Shown in pieces: positions 1 to 5,527 of a stretch of 9,703 nt of DNA (position 1 is its first letter; every line of letters begins with the position of its first letter). The notes beneath the pieces are model-generated. The model had not been told where the DNA came from. It did not search any database and saw only the letters and a list, made by a program, of their open reading frames with translations. A program made the translations under genes and the position numbers. Source of the DNA: Chloroflexota bacterium (GTDB taxonomy: Archaea > Iainarchaeota > Iainarchaeia > Iainarchaeales > GCA-2688035); assembly GCA_030634785.1 (NCBI GenBank), contig DAOWAC010000024.1, forward strand, positions 1-9,703. The letters are read 5' to 3'.

Positions 1-190
1 AATCTTCCGACGATTGGCAGCCTAACCATTTTACCAACTAATTGTTCTGCTCTTGGGTCCTTAGGATTCATCGCAATCGCTGTATCACCAAGCATAGTTT
101 CTGGACGTGTTGTGGCAACGGTAATATGCTCAATACGCTCACCTGCGACTTCAACGGCCTCTACGAGTGGATAGCACATATACCAGAAAT
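1..190 (-). CDS. valS: Valyl-tRNA synthetase, internal fragment (editing-domain region), bacterial type
   Basis: Read on the minus strand, this stretch is open throughout and encodes the region joining the ValRS catalytic core to its CP1 editing domain. It contains [10 protein letters not shown], then [20 protein letters not shown], then [10 protein letters not shown]. The [13 protein letters not shown] block is the editing-domain threonine-rich signature in its bacterial form; archaeal ValRS normally has an ATTRPELL-type block. The full enzyme charges tRNA-Val and is about 850-950 residues, so only about 60 residues are here. The 3' part lies off the left edge. The 5' part is cut at about 185-200, where the sequence becomes the end of another gene on the opposite strand. 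G+C is 84 of the first 180 bases, clearly above the neighbouring sequence. Identity is confident; its belonging to this genome is doubtful. Confidence 0.85.
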
Positions 191-424
191 GCCCTTGTAT
201 CATATGGTCTGACTGAAGAAGGGTTTGAATTTGATTTTCCTGAAAAACAAATTGCTTCTTTTGCAGAAGGAAAACAAAATCTTATTGTTGTTTCATTGCT
301 TGAAGAGTTCAGAAAAAGTGATAAAAAGCTTTTTTATGAAAAAGACCCACACTTAACTGCTGCAGGTCATGCTCTTGCAGCTCAAGTGCTTGAAAAAGAA
401 ATTTTAAAACAAAACATTTCTTGA
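188..424 (+). CDS. SGNH-family hydrolase, C-terminal fragment
   Basis: This is the last 75-80 residues of a protein whose end, [17 protein letters not shown], matches the block V region of SGNH/GDSL hydrolases. There the Asp and His of the catalytic triad sit in a D-x-H motif followed by an (N/T)xxGH helix. The form resembles SGNH proteins that accompany acyltransferase and carbamoyltransferase gene sets. The N-terminal Ser, Gly and Asn blocks are absent because the reading frame enters the valS-like segment at about 185-200. The GTG at 167 opens this frame but lies inside that foreign segment, so it is not a believable start. The gene converges on the DUF5989 gene with about 14 bases between the stops. 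A normal family member would have 200-350 residues. The substrate cannot be read from the fragment. The left boundary given is approximate. Confidence 0.6.
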   Translation, partial: NALVSYGLTEEGFEFDFPEKQIASFAEGKQNLIVVSLLEEFRKSDKKLFYEKDPHLTAAGHALAAQVLEKEILKQNIS

Positions 425-438
425 AATGCTTTTTTTAT

Positions 439-597
439 TTAAAACAAGGCATAGACAAACGGACTTAGTACACTACTTTGACTAAATAGTATCAAAAGAC
501 CTACAAGTATTAGCATTATGACAATTGGTGCAAGCCACCATACTTTTTTTTTCCAAATAAAGTGACCCATTTCTTTTGCAAGGTGTGCCATTTTCAT
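439..597 (-). CDS. DUF5989 family mini-membrane protein
   Basis: A 52-residue protein starting at the ATG at 597, with one membrane helix. An amphipathic N-terminus (MKMAHLAKEMGHFIW) leads to KKKVWW, then a hydrophobic segment at about residues 23-39, then a short tail SSVLSPFVYALF. The WW before the helix and the SPFVYxLF end are typical of DUF5989, a family of about 50 residues often found beside SxtJ-like proteins and carbamoyltransferases. A TTG at 639 would extend it to 66 residues. I prefer the ATG because the shorter length fits the family, although no clear Shine-Dalgarno sequence precedes either start. It follows the methyltransferase stop by about 53 bases and is the last gene of the minus-strand cluster. 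Its role is unknown; a membrane scaffold or anchor for the cluster enzymes is a guess. Confidence 0.7.
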   Translation of the reverse strand: MKMAHLAKEMGHFIWKKKVWWLAPIVIMLILVGLLILFSQSSVLSPFVYALF

Positions 598-650
598 AAT
601 GACTATAAAAAGCAATTTCTTTTTAAAACTTGTTGCCAAAGATTTGGCGT

Positions 651-1565
651 TTATTTCTTTTTACTGTTTTTCAGTTCTTTTGTTTTAGACTTCTTTGCTT
701 CTTTTGTTTTAGGGCTTTTTAGTCTGCCAAAAGTAATCCAGTAACCGCCTTCTCTGTCAAGCTGGTCTACCCATTTTATTTGCTTTAAAGATCTTGAAAC
801 AATATTTGGTTTGCCTTCTTCGTTCCAAACTCCTCTAATAGCTAAATCTGGTTTGTTTGGAACAATTTGAACAAACCCTATTCCATTTTTGTCAAACCAT
901 CTTAAAATTTCTCCAATAGTATGTGTTGTTTCATGCGGGTGTAAATATTGGTCATTCCACCATCCTCTTGCTCTTTCCTTGTCTTCAACATCTCCAATTT
1001 GCATTCTGATAAATTCATCTTTTACTTTTTGGTTGTTTTTAAAAACAGTTATTTCCAAAAATATTCTGGCCTTCAAAGGAAGGCTGGCGTAAAGATTAGC
1101 CAAACCAACTGCAATCAATCCGTTTGGTTTTAATAGTTTTAAAATATTCTGAAAACCTGCATAAGCATTTCCTGTGTGGTGCAAAACACCCATGCATAAA
1201 ATCACATCAAACTTTTTGCCAATGTCTTCAATTTGTTTTTCGTCAAGAATGTCAACTTTTTTCAAATGCAAAGAATCCAACTTAAGCTTTTTCTTCAAAG
1301 CCTTTGCTTTTTTAAGAGATGAGTCTGAAAAATCTATTCCCCACACACATTTTCTTCTCAGGGAAAGAAATGCTGAAAGCTGACCTGTTCCTGTTCCAAT
1401 ATCAATAATTGAAGCATCTTTGTCAATGCTTTGGTCAAGAATTTCTGCAAAAGACCAGGCGTTTGCAACCAAATCATCTTTGCAATTAAATCTGCTTAAA
1501 TCATAATCTGGAAAAGGTGTTTTGTTGTAAAAACCCTGTACTTTTTTTCCAACTTCGGTAGCCAT
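651..1565 (-). CDS. Class I SAM-dependent methyltransferase with lysine-rich tail
   Basis: A 304-residue Rossmann-fold methyltransferase. The N-terminus carries FYNKTPFPDYD (residues 12-22), a signature of one SAM-methyltransferase subgroup. Motif I is DIGTGTG at residues 55-61. The acidic residue closing strand 2 is D78 in GIDFS. The strand-4 region is FDVILCMGVLHHT at residues 119-131. A second domain has WWNDQYLHPHE, which may shape the acceptor site. The last 22 residues form a basic tail with an eight-residue repeat (KTKEAKKS, KTKELKNS). The start is well supported: AGAGGAGA lies just before the ATG. It follows the carbamoyltransferase stop by 29 bases, so the two are probably co-transcribed and may modify the same substrate. 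The acceptor cannot be deduced; small molecule, sugar and lipid are all possible. Confidence 0.8.
   Translation of the reverse strand: MATEVGKKVQGFYNKTPFPDYDLSRFNCKDDLVANAWSFAEILDQSIDKDASIIDIGTGTGQLSAFLSLRRKCVWGIDFSDSSLKKAKALKKKLKLDSLHLKKVDILDEKQIEDIGKKFDVILCMGVLHHTGNAYAGFQNILKLLKPNGLIAVGLANLYASLPLKARIFLEITVFKNNQKVKDEFIRMQIGDVEDKERARGWWNDQYLHPHETTHTIGEILRWFDKNGIGFVQIVPNKPDLAIRGVWNEEGKPNIVSRSLKQIKWVDQLDREGGYWITFGRLKSPKTKEAKKSKTKELKNSKKK
675..712. repeat. Direct repeat in the methyltransferase tail
   Basis: The 14-bp sequence TTCTTTTGTTTTAG occurs at 675-688 and again at 699-712, a period of 24 bp. It encodes the eight-residue repeat KTKEA/L-KK/N-S in the basic C-terminal tail of the methyltransferase. 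Replication slippage is the simplest origin. The repeat keeps the frame. Confidence 0.75.
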
Positions 1566-1594
1566 TCAATCTCCTCTAATCCAGTTTTTCAAAA

Positions 1595-3343
1595 TTAATT
1601 TCCAAACGCTTTTGCTTTTTTTTCCGAATCCCATTCGTCTCTTAAATTATCTTTTCTTTTTATTAAAAAATTTCCTACAAACAATGCATCAATTCCTGTT
1701 CCCATCATACATCTGTATGCATCAAATGGAGTACACACAATTGGTTCACCTCTAATATTGTAAGAAGTGTTTACAAGCATTGGTATGCCTGTCTTTTTTC
1801 CAAACTCTTTTATCACATCATAATACAGCTGGTTTTGTTTTCTTTTAATCACCTGCAGTCTTCCTGAACCGTCAACATGTGTAACGGCAGGAACCTTTTT
1901 TTGCTTGTTTTTCTTAATTGGCCAAACCATTAGCATATAATATGCCGGTTCAGGCAATGGTTTGTCTGCTTCAAAAAAGGCATCAACGTCTGAATCACAA
2001 ATAACTGGTGCAAATGGTCTGAAGTATTCTCTGTGTTTTACTTTTAGGTTTAAAATGTCCCTCATCTTTTCTTTTGTTGGAGACGCAATAATGCTTCTGT
2101 TTCCTAAAGCACGCGGTCCCCATTCCATTCTTCCCTGAAACCATCCAAGTACGTCATCCTTCAAAAGCATTTCAACAGCTGTTTTCAAAAGCTCTTTTGT
2201 TGACTTAAACTTTGTGTAAACAATTCTTTTTTCTCTCAAAACCTTTTCAATTTCTGCGTCTAAAAATTCAGGTCCTAAGGAAGCTGAATCAAAAACAAAG
2301 TTTCGTTTATTTCCCAAAATTGTATTGTGAACATAATAGGCTGCTCCAAGAGAACCGCCTGCATCGCTTGCTGCTGGCTGAATCCAGATTTTTTTGAAAG
2401 GTGTTTTTTTCAAAATCTTTCCGTTTGCAACACTGTTTAATGCAACTCCTCCTGCCATACAAAGATTTTCTTCGCCTGTAATCTTGTGCAGGTAATTTAA
2501 AGCTGAAAAAATTGCTTCTTCCGTAATCTTTTGCAGTGACATTGCAATATCTTTGTGAAATTGTGTTATCGGTTCTCCATTTTTCCTTTGCTTTCCAAAC
2601 AATTCAATAAATTTTTTGCTTGGCATACTCATACTGTGCTGATAACTAAAATAATCCATGTCAAGTGCAAAACTTCCATCCGGTCTTATATCAATAAGCT
2701 TTTTCATTTTGTCATAATATTTTGGTTTGCCATAAGGTGCAAGACCCATAACTTTGTATTCGCTGTTGTTTACTCTAAAGCCAAGGTATGCAGTAACTGC
2801 ACTGTAAAGCAATCCTAAAGAATGCGGAAAATGAATTTCTTTCAAAATTTTTATATCATTTTCATATCCTTTTCCAAGAGTTGTTGTAGCCCATTCTCCA
2901 ACTCCGTCAACAGTAAAAATTGCTGCACTCTTAAAAGGACTTACCAAAAAAGCCGAAGCTGCGTGTGACAAATGATGTTCTGGAAAGCAGATTTTTCCCT
3001 TAAATCCCATCTCGTCCAAATCATTCTTTATCAAAAGTCTTTCACTAAGCCATGGCGGCAGACTTTTAACAAAAGCAGGATAGCTTTTTGGAAATGTTTC
3101 AATAAACTGGTATAACAATCTTTCAAATTTTAAAAAAGGCTTTTCATAAATTGCAACAACTTTAATTTTTCCAAGAGACGTTTTTCCTTCCTTTAAACAA
3201 TACTCTATTGCTTTTTTTGGAAAATCTGAATCGTGTTTTTTTCTTGAAAATCTTTCCTCTTGTGCTGCCGCAATGAGATTTCCATCTCTTATAAGACAGG
3301 CACTACTGTCGTGATAATAACAGGCAATTCCCAAAATATCCAT
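1595..3343 (-). CDS. O-carbamoyltransferase, NodU/CmcH/TobZ family
   Basis: A complete 582-residue enzyme expected to make carbamoyl-adenylate from carbamoyl phosphate and ATP, then pass the carbamoyl group to a hydroxyl. The N-terminal Kae1/TsaD-like ASKHA domain shows HDSSACLIRDG (11-21), EERFSRKKHD (29-38), the metal-binding HHLSH (H123, H127) and VDGVGE with D146. Later come CMAGGVALNS and ASDAGGSLGAA, which complete the nucleotide and metal site. The C-terminal carbamoyltransferase domain (about residue 390 on) holds GWFQGRMEWGPRALGNRSI (from 400), REYFRPFAPV, VDGSGRLQ and LVNTSYNIRGEPIV. All signature residues are present, so activity is likely. The start follows AAAGGGGA with a five-base spacer. 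Upstream sequence (3344-3392) is A/T rich with TATA-like TTTTAAA runs, so an internal promoter is possible. In other organisms the family decorates antibiotics, Nod factors and saxitoxin. The acceptor here is unknown. Confidence 0.93.
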   Translation of the reverse strand: MDILGIACYYHDSSACLIRDGNLIAAAQEERFSRKKHDSDFPKKAIEYCLKEGKTSLGKIKVVAIYEKPFLKFERLLYQFIETFPKSYPAFVKSLPPWLSERLLIKNDLDEMGFKGKICFPEHHLSHAASAFLVSPFKSAAIFTVDGVGEWATTTLGKGYENDIKILKEIHFPHSLGLLYSAVTAYLGFRVNNSEYKVMGLAPYGKPKYYDKMKKLIDIRPDGSFALDMDYFSYQHSMSMPSKKFIELFGKQRKNGEPITQFHKDIAMSLQKITEEAIFSALNYLHKITGEENLCMAGGVALNSVANGKILKKTPFKKIWIQPAASDAGGSLGAAYYVHNTILGNKRNFVFDSASLGPEFLDAEIEKVLREKRIVYTKFKSTKELLKTAVEMLLKDDVLGWFQGRMEWGPRALGNRSIIASPTKEKMRDILNLKVKHREYFRPFAPVICDSDVDAFFEADKPLPEPAYYMLMVWPIKKNKQKKVPAVTHVDGSGRLQVIKRKQNQLYYDVIKEFGKKTGIPMLVNTSYNIRGEPIVCTPFDAYRCMMGTGIDALFVGNFLIKRKDNLRDEWDSEKKAKAFGN

Positions 3344-3392
3344 TTAATCCCCTTTAAAAAAATTCTCCAATTTTTTTGTTTAAAATTTTGTT

Positions 3393-3866
3393 TTAAAACA
3401 TTTCTTCAATTTTTCCAGATTCCTTTTTTTCAATCCAATAGCTTGCTTTTTTCTTTGTTTTAATTTCAATAAATTTCTTGCCTGCCAGTCTTGAAAATAT
3501 AAAAACAAGTCCTACTCCAATAAAATAGGTTGCAGTAAGCGTAATCCATGTGATTACAACACTTACTTTTTCAGCAAACTCTTTGCTTCCTTCAAACATT
3601 CCGTCGCTCAAACTGTTTCTTTTTATCATTTTCAAAATTCTTGGAAAAGCAACGTTGATTAAAATCATGACAGCAAAAACTATTGCAAAACTCCAAATAT
3701 TTTCTTCCAAAAACCCATGTCCAAAAACGATTAGATACAGGACTCCTGTTAAAAAAGCAAGCATTGTATAAAACGAAAATGCTTTTCCAAATTTGAACAG
3801 TTTTCCAACTGGTTTTTTATCAAACAGCATACTATAACCAAATTGAATAAACTTTAAAAATTGCAT
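3393..3866 (-). CDS. SxtJ-like integral membrane protein
   Basis: A 157-residue protein with three predicted membrane segments at about residues 31-52, 57-79 and 103-126. It ends in a basic cytoplasmic tail. The end of the third helix and the tail (YFIGVGLVFIFSRLAGKK, then KKKASYWIEKK) resemble SxtJ-like proteins, where a membrane helix leads into an RLxGK stretch and an SYW motif. Those proteins commonly sit next to carbamoyltransferases and DUF5989, as here. The family assignment rests on this motif and the context, not on strong overall similarity. It is the first gene of the minus-strand cluster, 49 bases before the carbamoyltransferase. Only a weak GAAG precedes the ATG. The role is unknown; placing the carbamoyltransferase at the membrane is a reasonable guess. 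Confidence 0.65.
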   Translation of the reverse strand: MQFLKFIQFGYSMLFDKKPVGKLFKFGKAFSFYTMLAFLTGVLYLIVFGHGFLEENIWSFAIVFAVMILINVAFPRILKMIKRNSLSDGMFEGSKEFAEKVSVVITWITLTATYFIGVGLVFIFSRLAGKKFIEIKTKKKASYWIEKKESGKIEEMF

Positions 3867-3901
3867 TTATTTCTTCAAAAAAAGCAATTGAATGTAAGTT
3901 G

Positions 3902-3910
3902 TTTAAAAAA
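3902..3910 (-). promoter_or_regulatory. Possible TATA box for the carbamoyltransferase cluster
   Basis: On the minus strand TTTTTAAAC lies about 26 bp before position 3879. That would give a leader of about 13 bases for the SxtJ-like gene. It overlaps the T-tract that probably ends 5S transcription. In such A/T-rich DNA a chance match is easy, so this is tentative. Confidence 0.3.
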
Positions 3911-3915
3911 AGAAA
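3905..3915 (-). terminator. T-tract terminator of the 5S rRNA
   Basis: Just downstream of the 5S 3' end, the minus strand reads TTTCTTTTTTT. Archaeal RNA polymerase terminates at such oligo-T tracts without needing a hairpin. The position, 9 bases past the mature end, fits. Confidence 0.6.
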
Positions 3916-3923
3916 TTGAAAAC

Positions 3924-4042
3924 GATTAGCAGCATCTAGGACGCTCCAAGCAAAAACTCAGTGCATACCATATTCCCTACAGGTCTTAACTTCCGGGTTC
4001 GAGATGGGACCGGGTGTTTCCCCTGCGGCATGGCCGCTAATC
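3924..4042 (-). rRNA. rrf: 5S ribosomal RNA
   Basis: The minus strand carries the conserved 5S core: CCCATCTCGAACCCGG, GAAGTTAAG and the later GGTATGCACTGAG-like region. The ends are set by helix I: GATTAGCGGC at 4042-4033 pairs with GCTGCTAATC at 3933-3924 over ten pairs, one of them G-U. That gives 119 nucleotides, the normal size. No 16S, 23S or tRNA gene is next to it, so it is a free-standing 5S gene. It has its own TATA box about 26 bp upstream and a T-tract behind it. Free-standing 5S genes are known in several archaea with dispersed rRNA genes. Confidence 0.95.
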
Positions 4043-4063
4043 AATAATAATTTGGTTTGACAG

Positions 4064-4075
4064 TATTTAAAAAGG
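4064..4075 (-). promoter_or_regulatory. TATA box and BRE of the 5S rRNA
   Basis: Minus-strand CCTTTTTAAATAC contains TTTAAATA, centred about 26 bp before the mature 5S 5' end. Purine/AACC-type sequence lies on its upstream side as a BRE candidate. The spacing matches archaeal promoters and suggests that transcription starts at or very near the mature 5' end. Confidence 0.75.
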
Positions 4076-4108
4076 TTGGCTTTTGGCCTTTAATTAAATA
4101 AAATAGAG

Positions 4109-4132
4109 ATGCTGCCTTTTTTTTGACAGCAT
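4109..4132 (-). terminator. Hairpin after tbp
   Basis: ATGCTGCC and GACAGCAT can form an eight-pair stem (one G-U) around an eight-base T loop (A loop on the minus strand). It lies 9 bases past the tbp stop and before the 5S promoter. T-rich sequence follows it on the minus strand. It could help end tbp transcription or protect the mRNA 3' end. Confidence 0.45.
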
Positions 4133-4141
4133 TTCAAAAAT

Positions 4142-4729
4142 TTACTTTTTCTTTTTTGCAGGTTTCTTTGCAGGCTTTTTTGCCGCCTTTTTCTTCTTTT
4201 TGCCAACAACCAGTTCTTCTGCAATCTTTAAACCTTTTCTCAAAAGACTTTCTTTTTTTGCTCCGGCACAAATCATTTTTCCATTTTTGAACAAAAGCAA
4301 TGTAAGCTTTGGGTCAGCAATTCTTAGAATTGCTCCTGGGAACTGTTCTGGTTCGTATTCTACATTGTCCAAATCCATTGCTGTTTGAAACAAGTCAAGA
4401 TTTTGGTTCAGGGCTGCTGTTGCAACCAAATTTACAACATTGTACTTTACTGTTTTTTGAACCTTTACCTGTTTTTGAATTCCGTGAATAAGTTTGCTTG
4501 CTTTTCTAATAGCCTGTGCAATCTGCAGTTCGCTGCTTGCACCCGAGCAAATAACTTTTCCGTTTTTAAAAAGAAGCATGCTCACTTTTGGCTCTTTTAA
4601 TTTTAAAATTGCTCCAGGAAATTGTTCTGGTTCATATTCAATGTTTGGAATGCTCACAGCTAAATTATATAAGTCTAGTGTGGCATTCAAATTAGACGAG
4701 GCAACTAAATTTACAATAGTATACTTCAA
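4142..4729 (-). CDS. tbp: TATA-box-binding protein (TBP) with lysine-rich C-terminal tail
   Basis: General transcription factor that binds and bends TATA boxes, then recruits TFB and RNA polymerase. The 195 residues hold the two TBP repeats, at about 3-85 and 95-175. Each has VNLVA(S/T), EYEPEQFPGAI and LLFKNGK. The four DNA-intercalating Phe positions are kept (F37, F54, F130, F147), as are N7 and N100. Residues 177-195 are an extra Lys/Ala/Pro tail with AKKP repeats; many archaeal TBPs end in a short acidic tail instead. The start is taken as TTG at 4729, because no ATG or GTG is in frame between it and the upstream stop. A GGAG lies ten bases before it. An ATG at 4736 is out of frame by one base. 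The gene has its own promoter and precedes the 5S gene on the same strand. Confidence 0.95.
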   Translation of the reverse strand: MKYTIVNLVASSNLNATLDLYNLAVSIPNIEYEPEQFPGAILKLKEPKVSMLLFKNGKVICSGASSELQIAQAIRKASKLIHGIQKQVKVQKTVKYNVVNLVATAALNQNLDLFQTAMDLDNVEYEPEQFPGAILRIADPKLTLLLFKNGKMICAGAKKESLLRKGLKIAEELVVGKKKKKAAKKPAKKPAKKKK

Positions 4730-4748
4730 AAGGCATCAACTCCATAGT

Positions 4749-4784
4749 CAAAAAGACCTTTTTAAACAAAAAGTCCTTTATAAA
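4749..4784. repeat. Tandem 18-bp repeat in the tbp promoter
   Basis: Positions 4749-4766 and 4767-4784 are adjacent copies that match at 16 of 18 bases (CAAAAAG-A/T-CCTTT-T/A-T/A-AAA). On the minus strand each copy begins with a TATA-like octamer: TTTATAAA in the upstream copy and TTTAAAAA in the downstream one. The pair spans the core promoter and the likely start site of tbp. Confidence 0.8.
4777..4784 (-). promoter_or_regulatory. TATA box of tbp
   Basis: TTTATAAA on the minus strand is a near-ideal archaeal TATA box. A start about 26 bp downstream (near 4755) would give a leader of about 25 bases that includes the GGAG at 4743-4740. Confidence 0.7.
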
Positions 4785-4868
4785 CCAATAATAAAAGGGT
4801 TTCGTAACCTTTAAAAAGGGAATTAGAGGGCTTGTTTTGGGCTTTGTCGTATTGGCGGGTGGTAGGAA

Positions 4869-5495
4869 CTATTTCTTTTTTGCTATCACAATTATTCCTT
4901 CGCTTAGTCTGCGTGGCATTGGAATGTTTTTGCTGATTTCTCTGCCGTTGTAGCCTGTTCGCATTTCAATCTTAAATCCTGCTTGTTCAATTTCTTTGGT
5001 AATTGTTTTTGGATTAAAAAAGCGAATGTGTGCTTTGTCTCCGCTGATAAAAACATCATTTCCGAATAATAGGCGAATTCTGTTAGAATAGTTTACTACA
5101 TTTGGAGTTGTAATAAACAAGATTCCATTTTTGTTTAATGCATTAGAACAATTTTTAAGAAATGTCTGTGTGTCAAATATGTGTTCAATTATTTCTGTTG
5201 CAAAAATTGAATTATATTTCTTTTTTGTTTTAAGGTTTTTTTTTCCAAAATCACATTGGAAAAAATCTAGTTTTGGATTGTTTCTTTTTGCTTTTGAAAG
5301 AGCGATTTTGCTAATGTCACAGCCGTCAACTTTGTCAAAGTGTTCTGCCAGCCATTTTGTTTTTCGACCATAATAACATCCAAGGTCTAGAACAGGACTT
5401 TTAAGAAATTTTAATGCAAGCTTGTCTACCTTTTTTGAACTGACTTGTACAAAGCCTTTTTCTGCATATTCTTCGTAAAATTCTGAAAATCCCAT
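4869..5495 (-). CDS. Class I SAM-dependent methyltransferase, UbiG/Methyltransf_23-like
   Basis: A 208-residue single-domain methyltransferase. Motif I is DLGCYYG at residues 37-43 and the strand-2 acidic residue is D60 in CDIS. CDFG (81-84) marks motif II. EIIEHIFDTQTFLKNC (101-116) and GILFITTPNVVNYSNRIRLL give the post-motif pattern of UbiG-like small-molecule or lipid methyltransferases. HIRFFNPKTI near residue 156 is common in this group. The start is preceded only by AGATGATTTT, a weak match to GGTGAT. It lies 32 bases after the aminotransferase stop on the same strand, so co-transcription is likely. The acceptor is unknown. It is distinct from the methyltransferase at 651-1565 in both length and N-terminal motif. 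Confidence 0.78.
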   Translation of the reverse strand: MGFSEFYEEYAEKGFVQVSSKKVDKLALKFLKSPVLDLGCYYGRKTKWLAEHFDKVDGCDISKIALSKAKRNNPKLDFFQCDFGKKNLKTKKKYNSIFATEIIEHIFDTQTFLKNCSNALNKNGILFITTPNVVNYSNRIRLLFGNDVFISGDKAHIRFFNPKTITKEIEQAGFKIEMRTGYNGREISKNIPMPRRLSEGIIVIAKKK

Positions 5496-5527
5496 AAAAT
5501 CATCTTTTTGCTTTTACATTATTAATG

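Noticed and set aside
167..187. GTG at 167 as the start of an 85-residue plus-strand gene
   Set aside because: It lies inside the minus-strand valS homology, and the SGNH similarity begins only after the joint. The true start is lost.
3344..3392. GTTTTAAAAC palindrome and TTTTAAACAAAA repeats before the carbamoyltransferase
   Set aside because: The gap is almost all A and T, where such palindromes and TATA-like runs arise by chance. At most a weak internal promoter.
4494..4814. A 106-residue plus-strand reading frame opposite tbp
   Set aside because: It is antisense to well-conserved TBP codons and matches no family pattern. The same holds for other plus-strand frames at 562-744, 889-1383, 2212-2818, 3550-3771, 4200-4600, 5131-5373, 5804-6453 and 9149-9430.
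4801..4868. Possible small RNA in the gap between tbp and the downstream methyltransferase
   Set aside because: It has a short G-rich stretch and a repeated GGGCTT, but no C/D or H/ACA box, no tRNA fold and no clear promoter.
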